NCBI GenBank assembly: GCA_036250225.1 | Contig: JAPZLL010000024.1 | Span: 248,001 to 312,000, forward strand | From: Cercophora sp. LCS_1 | Lineage: Eukaryota; Ascomycota; Sordariomycetes; Sordariales; Lasiosphaeriaceae | DNA length: 64,000 bases | Direction of reading: 5' to 3' | In this document: positions 45,463-57,000 of the stretch, piece by piece | How positions within the stretch are numbered: the first letter of the stretch is position 1 | Layout: each line of letters starts with the position of its first letter | Program-made: the position numbers and the translations under genes | The notes under the pieces: generated by a model | Database searches by the model: none | Told to the model about the DNA's origin: nothing | What the model saw: the letters and a program-made list of their open reading frames with translations, nothing else

Positions 45463-45786
45463 TTCTGGACCACCACCCCAGGAGCGTGGCCTTACCATAT
45501 ATACCCCGACGGCGGACTTTCCTGGGTAGGCTTGTTGCGAGTCGTCTCAGGCATGTAATGGGAGCTTGAATGAATGAAATGCATTTTGAGATGTCAAGTA
45601 GGAGGAAGGAACGATTATCGGCTAGTGCTGGTGCACAGGAATCTTCAGAATCTTTCTGGTGCCAAAATACAGAAATCTTAACTACTGCCTTTGATCCTCA
45701 CCGTCGGTCTCTTCTTTGCATTGGAGACGCCCTCACGATAGAAATAACTGCCCAGCGTCCGCGTCCTGTCCATTACTTCTACCCAA

Positions 45787-48700
45787 TCAAACCCGCACAA
45801 CAACCTTGTCGCTATCGGCCTCGGCGACGTCGTCGGTCGACGAGGTAAACGCCTGCACCACATACCCACCGGGCAAGAGCGACTCAATGATCTCGGCAGC
45901 GCCACGCACGTCCGTCACAAAGCTCCGCAGTTTCGTCTTCTTGGACAAGTCGTTACTCGTAATCTCGACAACGCCCCGCACGCCGGCACGGGCAGGGGCG
46001 AGACGCACCGTAGCCCGGACGGCGCGTCCCTTCTGCTGGCCGTCCTCCACCGTGACGCCTACCTGCACGCGGGCCTTCGTGTTTGCCTTGACAACGGCGA
46101 CAAGCCCGCCAATGGGACGGTACATGTGTCTGCCGACATGGGTCCACCCCTCGACACGCACCTCCGCCTTGGGGTCAATCTTCTTGTCTCTCCCTCCTCC
46201 TACCAGCAGCCGCGGCGAATCGCGGTCGGTCCAGATGACAATGGAGACGGGCACTTCGCCACGCGGCGGCGTCCACACCCAGCGCTTGTCGACGGCGGCG
46301 TGCCAGCCGTCCGGCAGACCAAACACACGCAGCTCGATGCGGCGCCACACGGTGAAGGGATTCCGCACGGCGGCACCAAACACGACGGGCTCGTGCGATG
46401 AGGCGCCGCGGCTGTCGAAGCAGAATACATTCTCCTGTGCGCGCTGGTTGTCGTGTTTCGTTTCTCCCGCCACAGGGAACGCCGCCACGGTGATGCACGT
46501 GTGCTCGTCAAGCCGCGGCGCCCACGGGAACTCGACAGTTGCGGACCCTCCCGGAAGTATCTCACCGTCAATCGGCAGCGTCGCGATGGGCGCCCAGTTG
46601 CCGTTGTCGCCAATGCCCGGCGGCGAGTTGGCGTAGGCCGTCACCTGGACGCCGCCCGTCCACCGCTCCGACCCCATATTCCACACGCGCCCGATGATGG
46701 TGTTGCGGTGGTGTACCCACGGGCGGTCGCCGTTACGCACGGGTTGGCCGGCGGTATCGGCAAACTCGTACACGGCGGCCCCCGTGGTAGGGTCGTCGTT
46801 GCGCGGGCTGTTGATCCACACGTCGGTCGACTCCCAGAGGCCCGGCTTCATGCACGCCATGACGAGATCGAGCTTGCCGTCGTCACTGGTGGGCGGGAAC
46901 TCGTTCATCGAGACGGTCACGCTGAACGCGGCGGCGTTGCCGAAGCCGGTGGTGATCCGGGACCCGGCTGTGATGCGGATCGCGCGAGCTGCGTCCACCG
47001 TCGACTCGCCCGAGTTGAGCACGGCGACCTTGGACGTCAGGCGCTCAAACGCGTTGGAGATCTCGGACCCCTTCTCCTCAGCACGCGTCACTAGCACGCG
47101 GGCATCGCCGGTGCCGTCGATGGGGAGGTGACGGTCGAAGAGGAGGGCGTTGCCGGCCGAGTCGCGTGGCTCCTTCTGCCGCACCTCGATGTAGTACGCG
47201 ATCGCCGTCCGACCGAGCGAGATCTTGATTAGGTGCACCGCACTGCTGGCCACGTCAACCTCAGAGTGCCCGTGCGCAACAACGGTAAACGTGTCGTGGC
47301 TCGGGCTTGATAATGCCGTGGCGGGATCCCAGATGAGCGGCGCAATGTTCTCAGGTCGGTAGATGCCCAGCTTCTCGGCCTGGGCCCCACTGAAGAGCGG
47401 CGCCAGCTCGACGTCGCCCATCATGTCCCACGCGGACGCCGAGCCCTCGACCTCGGTGTTGTCAGCCTGGATCTCGCTGTAGAGGTCCTGCAGCTGCCAG
47501 CCGTTGAACTTCATCCAGTGGCCCATCTCGTGCGTCAGACTCTTCCAGTCGGTCGGGGTCGGGAGCCAGAACAAACCCTTATCGCCGTGCAGGTCCATGT
47601 TGGACTCGTCGGTCGTCGGGACCAGCGTCCCGCGCACGACCGAGCTGCCGCGCCCGATACGGCTGCCGCTGAGGAGGACGATGAGCCCTTCGTGGTGCTG
47701 CCCCTGGTCCGAGATGTCGAGGGTAGCATCTACCGTCCGGATCCGGTTGATCACGTCGATGTAGATGTTCGCGTCGGCTTTCAGCTGGCCCTTGTGATCC
47801 CTCGTCCACTGCACGTCAAACTTAAGCCAGTACGCCTCCGGGTTTTCGCCCCCGAGGCCGGGGAGGTGTCGCACCTCCGATATGATCCCGACAGTCGGCG
47901 TGCCCGAGAGGGGCCCGCTCACGATGGCCAGGCCGGTTGCGCCGAAGGAGCCGAGGCATCGCGGTGTAGCGCCCGGCAGCGTACTGGTGACGTGGAAACA
48001 GTCGCGCTCCACCGGGCCGGCGGCCAGCCCGGTGCGCCGGGGAGAAGCCGGGTCACCGAAATCGGCGACGAGGACTCCGTCGGACCCGCACGCCGCTATG
48101 GCCGTGGTGTCGGCCGTGCCGGTGAGCTCGACGCTAAAGACATCAAGCGGCGCGTCGAGAAGGGTGCCCCGGATCTCCATGCGGCGGCCCGAAAGGCCGA
48201 TGGCAATGAGCCCACTGCCAAGCGTCGCTGCGACGCACGTGTTGCCGGCGATGTCGAACCCCGTGATAAACGCCGGTAGGTCGGCGAGTCGGCCCGACGT
48301 AAAGGTTTGGTTGGGGTTCCCGTTGTTATTGATGATGTGCTCCAGGAGAAAGCCCCAGCTGGCCGCAAACACTTTGTTGCCAACCACCTTGACGAACGTG
48401 TACGTCTTATCCAGTGGCCCAGCAAGGTTGCCGATGTGGGCGGGGGCGGCTGGGTCACTGGTGTCGAAGATGTACGTCAAACCATTGACCGTGGCAGCAG
48501 CGAGAAGGTCGCCTTCGGCGTCGCAGGCGATCACGTCGCCGATGCTGACGCCGTTCACCTCCCGGATGCGGGCCACCTCGGTCGGCGGGGAGCCGGCGGC
48601 GGCGTTGAGGACGATGATGCCAGCTGTGCCGGCGGCGATGTACAGCATGTCGCCCCGCAGGCCAACGTCGTGGGCGACCCAGCTTTCGCCAGCAGGGCCC

Positions 48701-49443
48701 GTGTAGGACGCCAATTGCGCCCCGTTCAGGTCGGTGATGGCGACACCGCCCCCAGAATGGGCTACAAAGGCCCTGACGTTGTCGGCAGCCACAACGGCAC
48801 GGCGGTTGGATTTCTTCACAAGGTCCACCCATTTCTCGTGAATGTCCGCGTCCGTGTACGTGTACTCGGCGGCGGCCCGCGGCAGCGCTAACCATGGGGT
48901 TTGGCGGAACGTCCACGTCGTGCCCTGCGGCCCGGATGGGTTGGTCGCACGCTGGGCCGCGTACGTGGCCTCACTCCAGAATCGGTTTACGTTCTCGAAC
49001 TTGGCCATCTCGGCCGCGGCCAGGGCGTCGGGGTCGGCCGGCTCGTCGCCGACGCCGTAGCAGAAGGCCACCACGACCGACTGGTTGAGCACGCCCGGCT
49101 TGGGCGTGCCGTGCTGCGGCCCGGAGAAGACGACGGGATGGCCCGGCTGGGACGCGTCCGTGACGTCGGGTACCGGCAGAATCTTGAAGGTGGCGGCCGA
49201 GGTGGCCGTGCCGGTGCTGCCGGCCGTGCGGGTTACCGTGACGGGGCCGGCGCCGGTGGCCTGGGCGCCGACGAGCACCTGGATCTCAGTCGGCGAGGTC
49301 TTGAGGACGAGCGCCCCGTCGCCGCCGATCAAGATGGTGTTGCCGTCGATGTGGGTCGAGAAGTTCCGGCCCGCGATGGTCACGATGCTGCCCCGCCAGC
49401 CAGTCTGTGGCGTGACATCAGTGATCTGGACGGTGCCGCTCAT
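45787..49443 (-). CDS. IPT/TIG + beta-propeller + HEXXH metallopeptidase, candidate bacterial import
   Basis: Single uninterrupted frame of 1218 aa, very GC-rich with G/C third positions. Residues 3-90 form an IPT/TIG immunoglobulin-like domain (ITDVTPQTGWRGSIVTIAGR). About 200-520 holds repeats like LVIVD beta-propellers (VNGLTYIFDTSDPAAPAHIG). Residues 638-642 are HEMGH, a zinc-binding HEXXH site, followed by a Met-turn-like WDMMGD near 670, resembling M6/InhA-type peptidases. The C-terminal third has CARDB-like beta domains (RVWNMGSERWTGGVQVTAYA). No signal peptide is evident, which is odd for such a peptidase. The architecture is bacterial in style, and lack of introns with unlike base composition suggests transfer. 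A fungal TATA box is nearby. Zinc ligand 3 was not identified. Confidence 0.85.
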   Translation of the reverse strand: MSGTVQITDVTPQTGWRGSIVTIAGRNFSTHIDGNTILIGGDGALVLKTSPTEIQVLVGAQATGAGPVTVTRTAGSTGTATSAATFKILPVPDVTDASQPGHPVVFSGPQHGTPKPGVLNQSVVVAFCYGVGDEPADPDALAAAEMAKFENVNRFWSEATYAAQRATNPSGPQGTTWTFRQTPWLALPRAAAEYTYTDADIHEKWVDLVKKSNRRAVVAADNVRAFVAHSGGGVAITDLNGAQLASYTGPAGESWVAHDVGLRGDMLYIAAGTAGIIVLNAAAGSPPTEVARIREVNGVSIGDVIACDAEGDLLAAATVNGLTYIFDTSDPAAPAHIGNLAGPLDKTYTFVKVVGNKVFAASWGFLLEHIINNNGNPNQTFTSGRLADLPAFITGFDIAGNTCVAATLGSGLIAIGLSGRRMEIRGTLLDAPLDVFSVELTGTADTTAIAACGSDGVLVADFGDPASPRRTGLAAGPVERDCFHVTSTLPGATPRCLGSFGATGLAIVSGPLSGTPTVGIISEVRHLPGLGGENPEAYWLKFDVQWTRDHKGQLKADANIYIDVINRIRTVDATLDISDQGQHHEGLIVLLSGSRIGRGSSVVRGTLVPTTDESNMDLHGDKGLFWLPTPTDWKSLTHEMGHWMKFNGWQLQDLYSEIQADNTEVEGSASAWDMMGDVELAPLFSGAQAEKLGIYRPENIAPLIWDPATALSSPSHDTFTVVAHGHSEVDVASSAVHLIKISLGRTAIAYYIEVRQKEPRDSAGNALLFDRHLPIDGTGDARVLVTRAEEKGSEISNAFERLTSKVAVLNSGESTVDAARAIRITAGSRITTGFGNAAAFSVTVSMNEFPPTSDDGKLDLVMACMKPGLWESTDVWINSPRNDDPTTGAAVYEFADTAGQPVRNGDRPWVHHRNTIIGRVWNMGSERWTGGVQVTAYANSPPGIGDNGNWAPIATLPIDGEILPGGSATVEFPWAPRLDEHTCITVAAFPVAGETKHDNQRAQENVFCFDSRGASSHEPVVFGAAVRNPFTVWRRIELRVFGLPDGWHAAVDKRWVWTPPRGEVPVSIVIWTDRDSPRLLVGGGRDKKIDPKAEVRVEGWTHVGRHMYRPIGGLVAVVKANTKARVQVGVTVEDGQQKGRAVRATVRLAPARAGVRGVVEITSNDLSKKTKLRSFVTDVRGAAEIIESLLPGGYVVQAFTSSTDDVAEADSDKVVVRV

Positions 49444-50923
49444 GTTGGCCGGAGTTAGCGTGCTTGGTGTTTGGGACGACTGTTATCGCAGGCGGAGGTT
49501 ATTAAGAGAGTCAAGCTGTCTAGGTAAGCTTGGATTTCCATTCCCTCCCGAGTCTCCGTGCGATGGGAAGGCCCGTTTATAGACGGCTGTGGCACCTCCG
49601 ATGCCGTTCTGATAGGAGCGCCGCCTGCCTGACGCTGGCCAATGAACTCCATCAGTATCTTCTTGACCGGATGCCATCCACGCGATCGGACAAGATTTCG
49701 TTCCGGACGGCATCCCGTTGATCAAACGTATTCACGACTCCCACCCAGACTCGTATTCGCCGGGCCATCGCATCGCCCAGTATACCGCTCTTAGGACAGG
49801 TGTGGTGAGACGATACACAATCCACTCCTGCACCACTCCCCCGTTTCCTTTAACCGAACGCGGTTGGAGTTGCATACGTGCTGTATGTTTGCAGATGACG
49901 TTCTCAGCCTTATTATGGTTTGGTGTGTGCGGTGGGTGAGGGTGGGAGCTGTATACCAGGGGAGCTTGGCATGATTACTGGGCTTATGGTTTCGTGCTGG
50001 CTCGCGTCGCACAGCATCACAGCAATCACGGCAGGTGATGGCATTCGCTTCCCGCGAGAGCGGATTGGACGGAAGGGAAACCCAAATGGGGTTAAGCTGC
50101 AGAGCCTCTTTGCTCAACCAGGTGATGGATGCCGGCGGGGCACATAAGTTGGGGAAAAAGGGTATTAAACGCCCGGCGGTGTGGGCGAGCCGTTGTCAGC
50201 TGCTCCGTTGAGAAAATAGGGTTTGCGCCTGCGCTATGCGCAGTTGTTGCAGTTGAATTAACATAGTCCACCGAGCGCAATGAAGACCAGCCCTCTTGCA
50301 GTTGTTGGGTGCTTTTGCAAGGCCCAATGGTACCACAGTTGGGCAATCGGGACAGAGTGAATTGTTTGTTGTGGTTATAAAACTTGGACTTCGGGTCGGC
50401 GGAGCAATGCGTCCTGCCACTACTAAGTTCAAGACTCTGTATCTTCACGAATACTGCGTGTACCACAAAGTCAATATGATATCCGGAATTTACAGCTATT
50501 TTCGCAGTAGACGGTGCCTCTTTTATGAACTTTGAAGTCATGTGGGTGGGTCTTGGAATTATAATGCGAAGAAAGGAGGGTGTAGAGGGTGCACTCTTTC
50601 CACAATAAGTGAACCGGGCGACAGATCAGTCGGGACGACCGACAGACTCTAGGGTCGATTCGATGGCCACAGGGTTTGTTTCAACCGCATTGTCGAGCAA
50701 GAATGTGAGAGATGAGTGGACCGAGTGAGCACGTGAGATTCTCGGGGAGGGAACCATGCAGTTTCGGAAATACCGCGCGGCAAGAGGGGGAGTGGAAAAT
50801 GACGCCGATTTTGCGGCTGAAAACCGACCCTAGTAAAAACCCCATCCCGCGACCCCGCGCAGCGCGATCCTCACTCGTTCTCTATCTCGGACGAATTTTT
50901 AACTTCAAAAACCACCCGCCCAA
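49444..50923. promoter_or_regulatory. divergent intergenic region (metallopeptidase / HET)
   Basis: About 1.5 kb between two divergent genes. Composition returns to about 50% GC immediately outside the peptidase frame. No other gene supported. Confidence 0.4.
49576..49581 (-). promoter_or_regulatory. TATA box of the metallopeptidase gene
   Basis: Minus-strand CTATAAACGGGC, 133 bp upstream of the ATG at 49443, giving a 5' UTR near 100 nt. Its presence suggests the gene has acquired a eukaryotic-type promoter. Confidence 0.45.
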
Positions 50924-53378
50924 ATGGAGCCCCGATATCGTTACACGGCAAAGCACTTTGTCCGCGGCCTGACCTCCCGCGGACGTAGCGGCGCCAAGAG
51001 CGTCGCTAAGCTCTACGAAGGCTCACCGCACATGGCGCCATCTCTTTCCAACAGGAGGAACAAGGTCACGAGCACCAACAGTGCTCTCTACCCCCCAGAA
51101 ACGCACGAGGAGGATGACGGAGACGATGACGCATTCTGTCCTGTGTGTGGGAGTCTCGATCCGTGGTCACCAGGCTCAATTCGCAGATTCAACCAAGCTA
51201 TCGTCGCCAAAACGCCAGTCTACACACGACGGGTCCCCGGAAGTGCATTACAGTACGGGGCGGAGGTGCTCGCATGTCTCGGTTGTTCGTTCTTGTGTGG
51301 AGCCTTGAGAAACTTCTCTGTTCACTATTTCGGAGACAGCGACGGATGGGCCGCGCAAGGGGAATATAAGATCAGAATTACCGGAAACCAACCGGGGGAC
51401 TCTTTTTCTCCGTTTGTCACCATTGAGACTAAAAAGACGAAGAGGGTGCAGCTCTTTCTTCAAAGTGGCAGTGGGTTGCAGTTCAACATCTGATCTCCCC
51501 TCCTGGAAAGGCTTGAGCTGACTATCCTCGAACTGTCCAGGCCCTCCGGTGCCCTACCCTGCCATTAGACCTGGTCGTTTCATGGGGAAGTCCACGCGCG
51601 ACATTCTTGCTCGAGTCTCAAGTATGCTGTCAGCGTGTATCGAGGGGCACCCTCCCTGCAAGCAGAACGCGGAAGCCGTAAAGCTTCCAACCCGCGTTAT
51701 CTGCATCGGGGAGGCCCCAAACGACATCAAGCTCATGGAAACAAATGGAATAACAGGTAGCTACGTAACCCTGAGCTATTGCTGGGGCGGGAAAGGCGCC
51801 AAAGCGAAAACGACCAAATCCAATCTCCTGGCACGGTGCGAGGGACCCATTCCCCAACACGAGCTGTCCCAGACTCATCTCGACGCGATCGAGATCACCA
51901 AAGCCCTAGGCTACCAGTACCTCTGGATCGATGCAATCTGCATCATTCAAGATGACGACGAAGACTGGGCGGGAGAAAGCGCCAACATGGGTACCATCTA
52001 CCGCGATTCCGCCCTCACCATTGCAGCAGCGCAATCCCCCGACGCGGACGGCGGTATCCTCCTCGACCGCCCCAACCTCCTCACCAAAGTCTACGGGATG
52101 AAAATCACCTCCACCCATCCCAACGGCGACGAGACAACCCACGACGTTCTCTGTCGCAGCCCCGTCCTCGACCATAAAAAGTGGTCCAACGGTTTCGGCA
52201 AACAAGCTCACAAGATCAAGCCTGAAATCCTCACCGACCTCGCCCTTGAAGATCGAGCTTGGTGTCTGCAGGAGCGCGTCCTCTCCACCCGCATCGTGCA
52301 CTTTGCCCGCGACGAGTTCTTCTGGGAGTGCCACGCCGTCAAGTACTGCGAGTGCGAGCAGATCATGTACAACAGCGGCCACGGACGGGGCACGCCGACG
52401 ATTCGCGATGATTTCCAGGAGATCATGGAGCCCAATGTGGACCGGGCTGCGAGGGGAGAGCTCTGGATGCGGATTGTGCTGGAGAGTGCTCGGAGACAGA
52501 TTTCGTTTCAGAAGGATCGTCTGCCGGTGCTTTCGGGCATGGTGAAGGAGCTGCAGAGGGCGGGGTTTGGGGAGTATCATGCGGGTTTGTGGCGGGAGAA
52601 TCTGCCGATGCAGTTGCTTTGGAATGCGGATGATCCTTTGGCTGCGAGACGGTATGGTGCAGCGCCGTCTTGGTCGTTTGCGAGTGTGGAGGGCTCTGCG
52701 TTGTCGTTTGGCTTTGAGGATGATGAGTTTGCGGAGGCGAAGGAGGTTGTGCAGTTGGATGGTGTCGTCTGCGAACTTGCGTCCTCAGACCCGACTGGCA
52801 ATGTCAAGAGAGGGACTCTGAGTTTGATGGGGCGTGTGGTTCCTGGCGTGCTATCGTGGAACCCGGAGCTCACAGGGGCAGAGGCGTACGGGCGGCCCTT
52901 CGGAGCGGCTGATGTCATCAAGCGGCAGACTTGGCTTTCGCTTCATGTTGATGTCGCCGATGGAGAAGGGCAGCTGGAGAGTCTCTTCAAGCCGGACTTT
53001 CGACTTCTCGACCCAAACTTTGATGACAAGATGTCTCTGCCTGACTGTGGGAAAGCAGATGAACCTTCAGGTTCTGCTCATCGTCGTACCCGGCATTGTG
53101 GATGTTGGCCGCTGTTTTCCAAGCACAACAAACGTGAGGGAAAGATCGCGAACACCGATGGGTCGGGCAAGAAGGACGTTACCTCAGGGGTGACTTGCAA
53201 CGTGGGTATTGTGCCCGTTTGTGAGTTGAAAAATGGGCGAGTCAACTGCCTGGTGTTAAGACGGCAATCTGAGCAGGACGGCCAGACATGGGAAAGGGTC
53301 GGGATTGCTCAGTTCCAGACTTTGGCGACTCTGTTGGCGTGCAGTGATGGGCACAATATTTCTGTGGTGGTGCATTAA
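50924..53378 (+). CDS. HET-domain protein (heterokaryon incompatibility type)
   Basis: Exon 1 (50924-51470) and exon 2 (51541-53378) join to 794 aa. The donor GTGGGT was chosen over two nearby GTs because it keeps the frame; branch GAGCTGAC, acceptor TCCAG. An N-terminal Cys pair (CPVCGSLDPW) and CLGCSFLCG precede the HET domain. Conserved blocks: YVTLSYCWG (about 257-265), YQYLWIDAICIIQD (about 306-319), and RAWCLQERVLSTRIVHF (about 420). The C-terminal part is divergent, with a Cys/His-rich basic patch (HRRTRHCGCWPLFSKH) near 690. No damage seen. Expected role: allorecognition cell death. It is separate in sequence from the HET gene at 41.8 kb. Confidence 0.88.
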
Positions 53379-53425
53379 TCGGAGAAGCTCCGACCTGAGG
53401 ACACAACCTGGTCTGGCTCATCCTT

Positions 53426-53690
53426 TTGAGCTCGAACAATGGTCCAGTCTTGCAGCGTAATGTCAAGGAATCAAAGGTGGAGACTTTGTCAACGTTTTCA
53501 ACAATATATAACCCTCAGCAGCAAAACATGACCTGCATTGGCGATGTCCTAGATAGGTACGACGCTGAGAAACTGGAGGGGGGTACAGCAATGACTGAGG
53601 GCTCGGACAACAAAATGATGTCGTTACTGACTCTGTTGTTCTGCACCTTTGTCATTCTTCCCATCGGGGGGCCCGGAAAACCTCAAAAAG
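53426..53690 (+). pseudogene. scrap of a CorA-like tail exon
   Basis: The reading frame contains KLEGGTAMTEGSDNKMMSLL, then TLLFCTFVILPIG. It matches LEAEITTTGDSESNKTLSFF, then TLLFCIFVVLPIGE, in the last exon of the gene ending at 59291. Similarity ends abruptly at LPIG. It lies just downstream of the HET gene and 350 bp before the chimeric gene. Confidence 0.65.
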
Positions 53691-54039
53691 TACCTACAAA
53701 CAGGCTGGAGCTCGCCAGCAAGCTCTATTGGGGGTTTGGATTCCCTAACCCGGAGAAATTGAAGAGGGATTGCCATCCGATCCGTCTCTTTCCTCACGAA
53801 TGCCAGCGGGCGCTTATCGCACAGGGATCGGTCAGAGAACGGTAGCGCCAAGGCCACGATAAGGCATTCTCTCTGCACAACACATGCGGTGGCCTCCATT
53901 GGCGGACCGGCGGACGAACACCCAATGAGGTCGAGACTCGTGGGACGGGGCTTTCTCGCTGCCCAACCTCCGGTCTTTCATCTTCTTCATCACCCTCTCC
54001 TTGGACGCGAGCCAAGCTCTCAACTCGAAACTGCCAAAC

Positions 54040-57000
54040 ATGGAACAGGGACCGGACGCGGATGGCGGCGGCGCGCAACCTCTTCGCTGTGACGACTGTA
54101 GAGGAGAGGCGGCACTGATATGCTCAATGTGCTGTGCCAATTTTTGCGAGCCATGCTGGGACATCCAGCCACCACACCGCGCAAGAGCTACGGGCCAACG
54201 TTCCCCACATCACGAACACGAGAAGGTGCCGCGCGAACTGTATATTCGAGTGCAACGTTCGTTGAGACAGGATGAGGACCTCGAGTGGGACGCTAGGTGT
54301 GGGCGTGAATCGAGCGCGAAATGGTTCGGGGTCATTCGAGACACCAGCGGCCAACTCTCCTTCGGGAGCACGCCGCGGCTTAGGGATCTCGTTGGCGATG
54401 GCTTCACCCAAGAGTGTCCCCGCAAGGTCCCAAGCATTGTCTCGTTTCTTGGACGCACTGGCAAGTTGTGAATAGCTGCGTTTTCTTCTCTCGATTCACT
54501 AACTATGGTAGGATCCGGGAAGAGCACGATAATTCGAATGCTGATAAAGTCCCAACAGTCTCAACAGGGAGTTGATGGGACCTGGCTATCACCTCTCTGC
54601 GATCCGACTCCGGATCTAAGCCCAATGACGGGTGATGTTCAATTATACGTCGGCCCCAGTACACACTTCACGTCTATTCCAATTGCGTTCGCTGATTGCC
54701 AAGGGTCAGAAGGCGGTGATAAACTACCAAGAGCACTGCACGACACGAACAGAAACTCCATCAACCCCCTCGCGAAACATCGCCATCTTCGAGCAATACC
54801 TGAATCCCATTTTGGATCGGCGCCATCCAACAGGCAGTATGCCGTCAGCCATATCTTCCCGAAATTTCTATACCTCTTGTCCGACACCGTTGTCTTCGTG
54901 GCAAAAGAAGCAAGGTACATGCTCCTCTGATGGTTGGCTCTACCGTAAACCGAGCTAATTACAAGGTTGCAAAGAACCCTTGTGGCTGACGTTACCGGAT
55001 ATCTGATTCCTTGGGCATACGAAACATTGCAAGCGCGGCGTATAAGACCTCACTTGGTCGTCATTCTCAATGGCCAATACTCACCGAAGTGGTCTGATGA
55101 TCCGCCGGCTGCTCTTGCTAAAGGTATATCTGACGCCCTCGACATCAGGCTTGATCAGACCCCAAACCTTCAAGAGATTGCTCGACAGATTGGAACCGCC
55201 GAATCGGGTTTTGTCACCACCATACGTGGCCTTCTGGACCAGCTCCACGCCTCAGTCACTTGCGTCGGTATACCGGTAGTTAGTGCCCCCAGGTCCTACC
55301 TCAGACTTGATCAACAGTTGCAAGAGCTGGATAGAATTTTGCGCAGAAACTCTCAATTGTCCGTACTTGGAAGATTGGCCACTGGAGATGCGGACAACGA
55401 GAACCCGGAACGATTGAAGAAGCCTGACTGGTTCCGCAAACTTGTGGTATCAACGTCGGATTTTGACATTGGCCCACTCCAGCAAGTGGGCGAGGAGAGG
55501 ATGGACACCCGAGTCACTGGAATGATACTCCAGGTGCTGACCATCGCGAAGCGTCCACTGACTATAGAGGAGCTTGAGATGGCAGTCAGTTCCCTCGAGG
55601 GCTCTGAAGGAACCCGACGCATCATCATGCAAGACTTGGCACAAGTCATCAAGCGCGATAGTCAAGGGGCTCTTGAGTTCATCGATCCGAACGCCATGGG
55701 ATTCCTTCGGAACATACTCCCGGACAACCAGGAAGCACACGAAGTCGTTGCAACCAGTTGTATGGAGGCTATCCTAAGCGCCACGAATGGAGACATCCGT
55801 CCGTCCTTTTTCAACTACGCCGCAGTCAACTGGGGGAGTCATTTCCGGAGCTCAGGGTGCTCAGCAAGCGGAAAAAACCTGAAGCAAGCGATGAAGCTTT
55901 GCATCAAGCCTGGAAGGTGGTTCCCCATGTGTTGTACAGCTAGCAACCTACCCATGCAGTGTCTCCGTGGTCTAACAGGCCCCATGGTTGCCGCTTATCT
56001 TGGCTTGAACAGAGTCACCGAGACCCTCCTCAAGGTCACGGATGAGAGTGTAAACGCGCAAGATGATCGCGGGGCCACAGCTCTTCACTACGCCGTGCGG
56101 AACGGGCATCGGTCAACCGCGACGATCCTGGTTAGTTTCGGTGCGAATCTTAAAATCCAAGATTGCGATGGTAGGGTGCCACTTCACATCGCCTCTAGCC
56201 ACGGGCATACGGATACCGTCCAGCTTCTCCTCCAACAGTTGATGTCTACAGATATCAACTGCCAAGACCATACAGGGGCAACACCTTTGCACTACGCTGT
56301 TCAAAAGGGACATCGCAGTGTCCTCAAGGCTCTTCTTTCGGCCCATGCCGATGTCAACGTCCGGGACAACGAGAATAGAACTCCACTCCATCATGCGGTA
56401 TTGAGAGGAGAGGTAGAGTTTCTAGAGCCACTCCTGCAGAGCGATTTAGACCTTGATATCGCCGACAAGGATGGCAACACACCGTTCAAGTTGGCTGAAA
56501 ATTCGAGCAATGGAACGCCCGGATCAGCGGAGCGCAACACGTGGACAGCTGTCTTCGAGCTTCTTGAAATGGCCGAATTCTCCAAACTCAAGCTCAAAAG
56601 CGAGCTGGATGATGATACCATGGAGGTTGATAAACTGTATCACTTCGAAGAAACAATACTCGCTCCTGAGGGTTCTGATTTACCCGCTGGCATTCTGGAA
56701 GTCCGGCGGCGGACTGTTTATGACTACCTACGGTCGGAGGGCGTGGATGCGCGGTCTGAAATCAAGAAAGCGGCTACTTGGCTTCATATCCCCGCGAATA
56801 ATGTAAGTGATGAAGCCCCAATTCCCGCTGATGCTGATGTTCTGACGAGTTGACTTTTAGATGACGTGGTTGGAGGTGAGACTTCTTTGACACGCCACGA
56901 AGACAGTACCCAGGACTTGCTAATGATGATTCAAGGTTCTCATGCATCGGTGTTTGGGGACCAAAGGCATCGATGCTTGGAAAAGTATTCTCTGTAGGGA

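Noticed and set aside
46453..48706. long plus-strand frames over the metallopeptidase gene
   Set aside because: Antisense frames opened by very high GC3 on the minus strand; no domains, whereas the minus frame has a full set.
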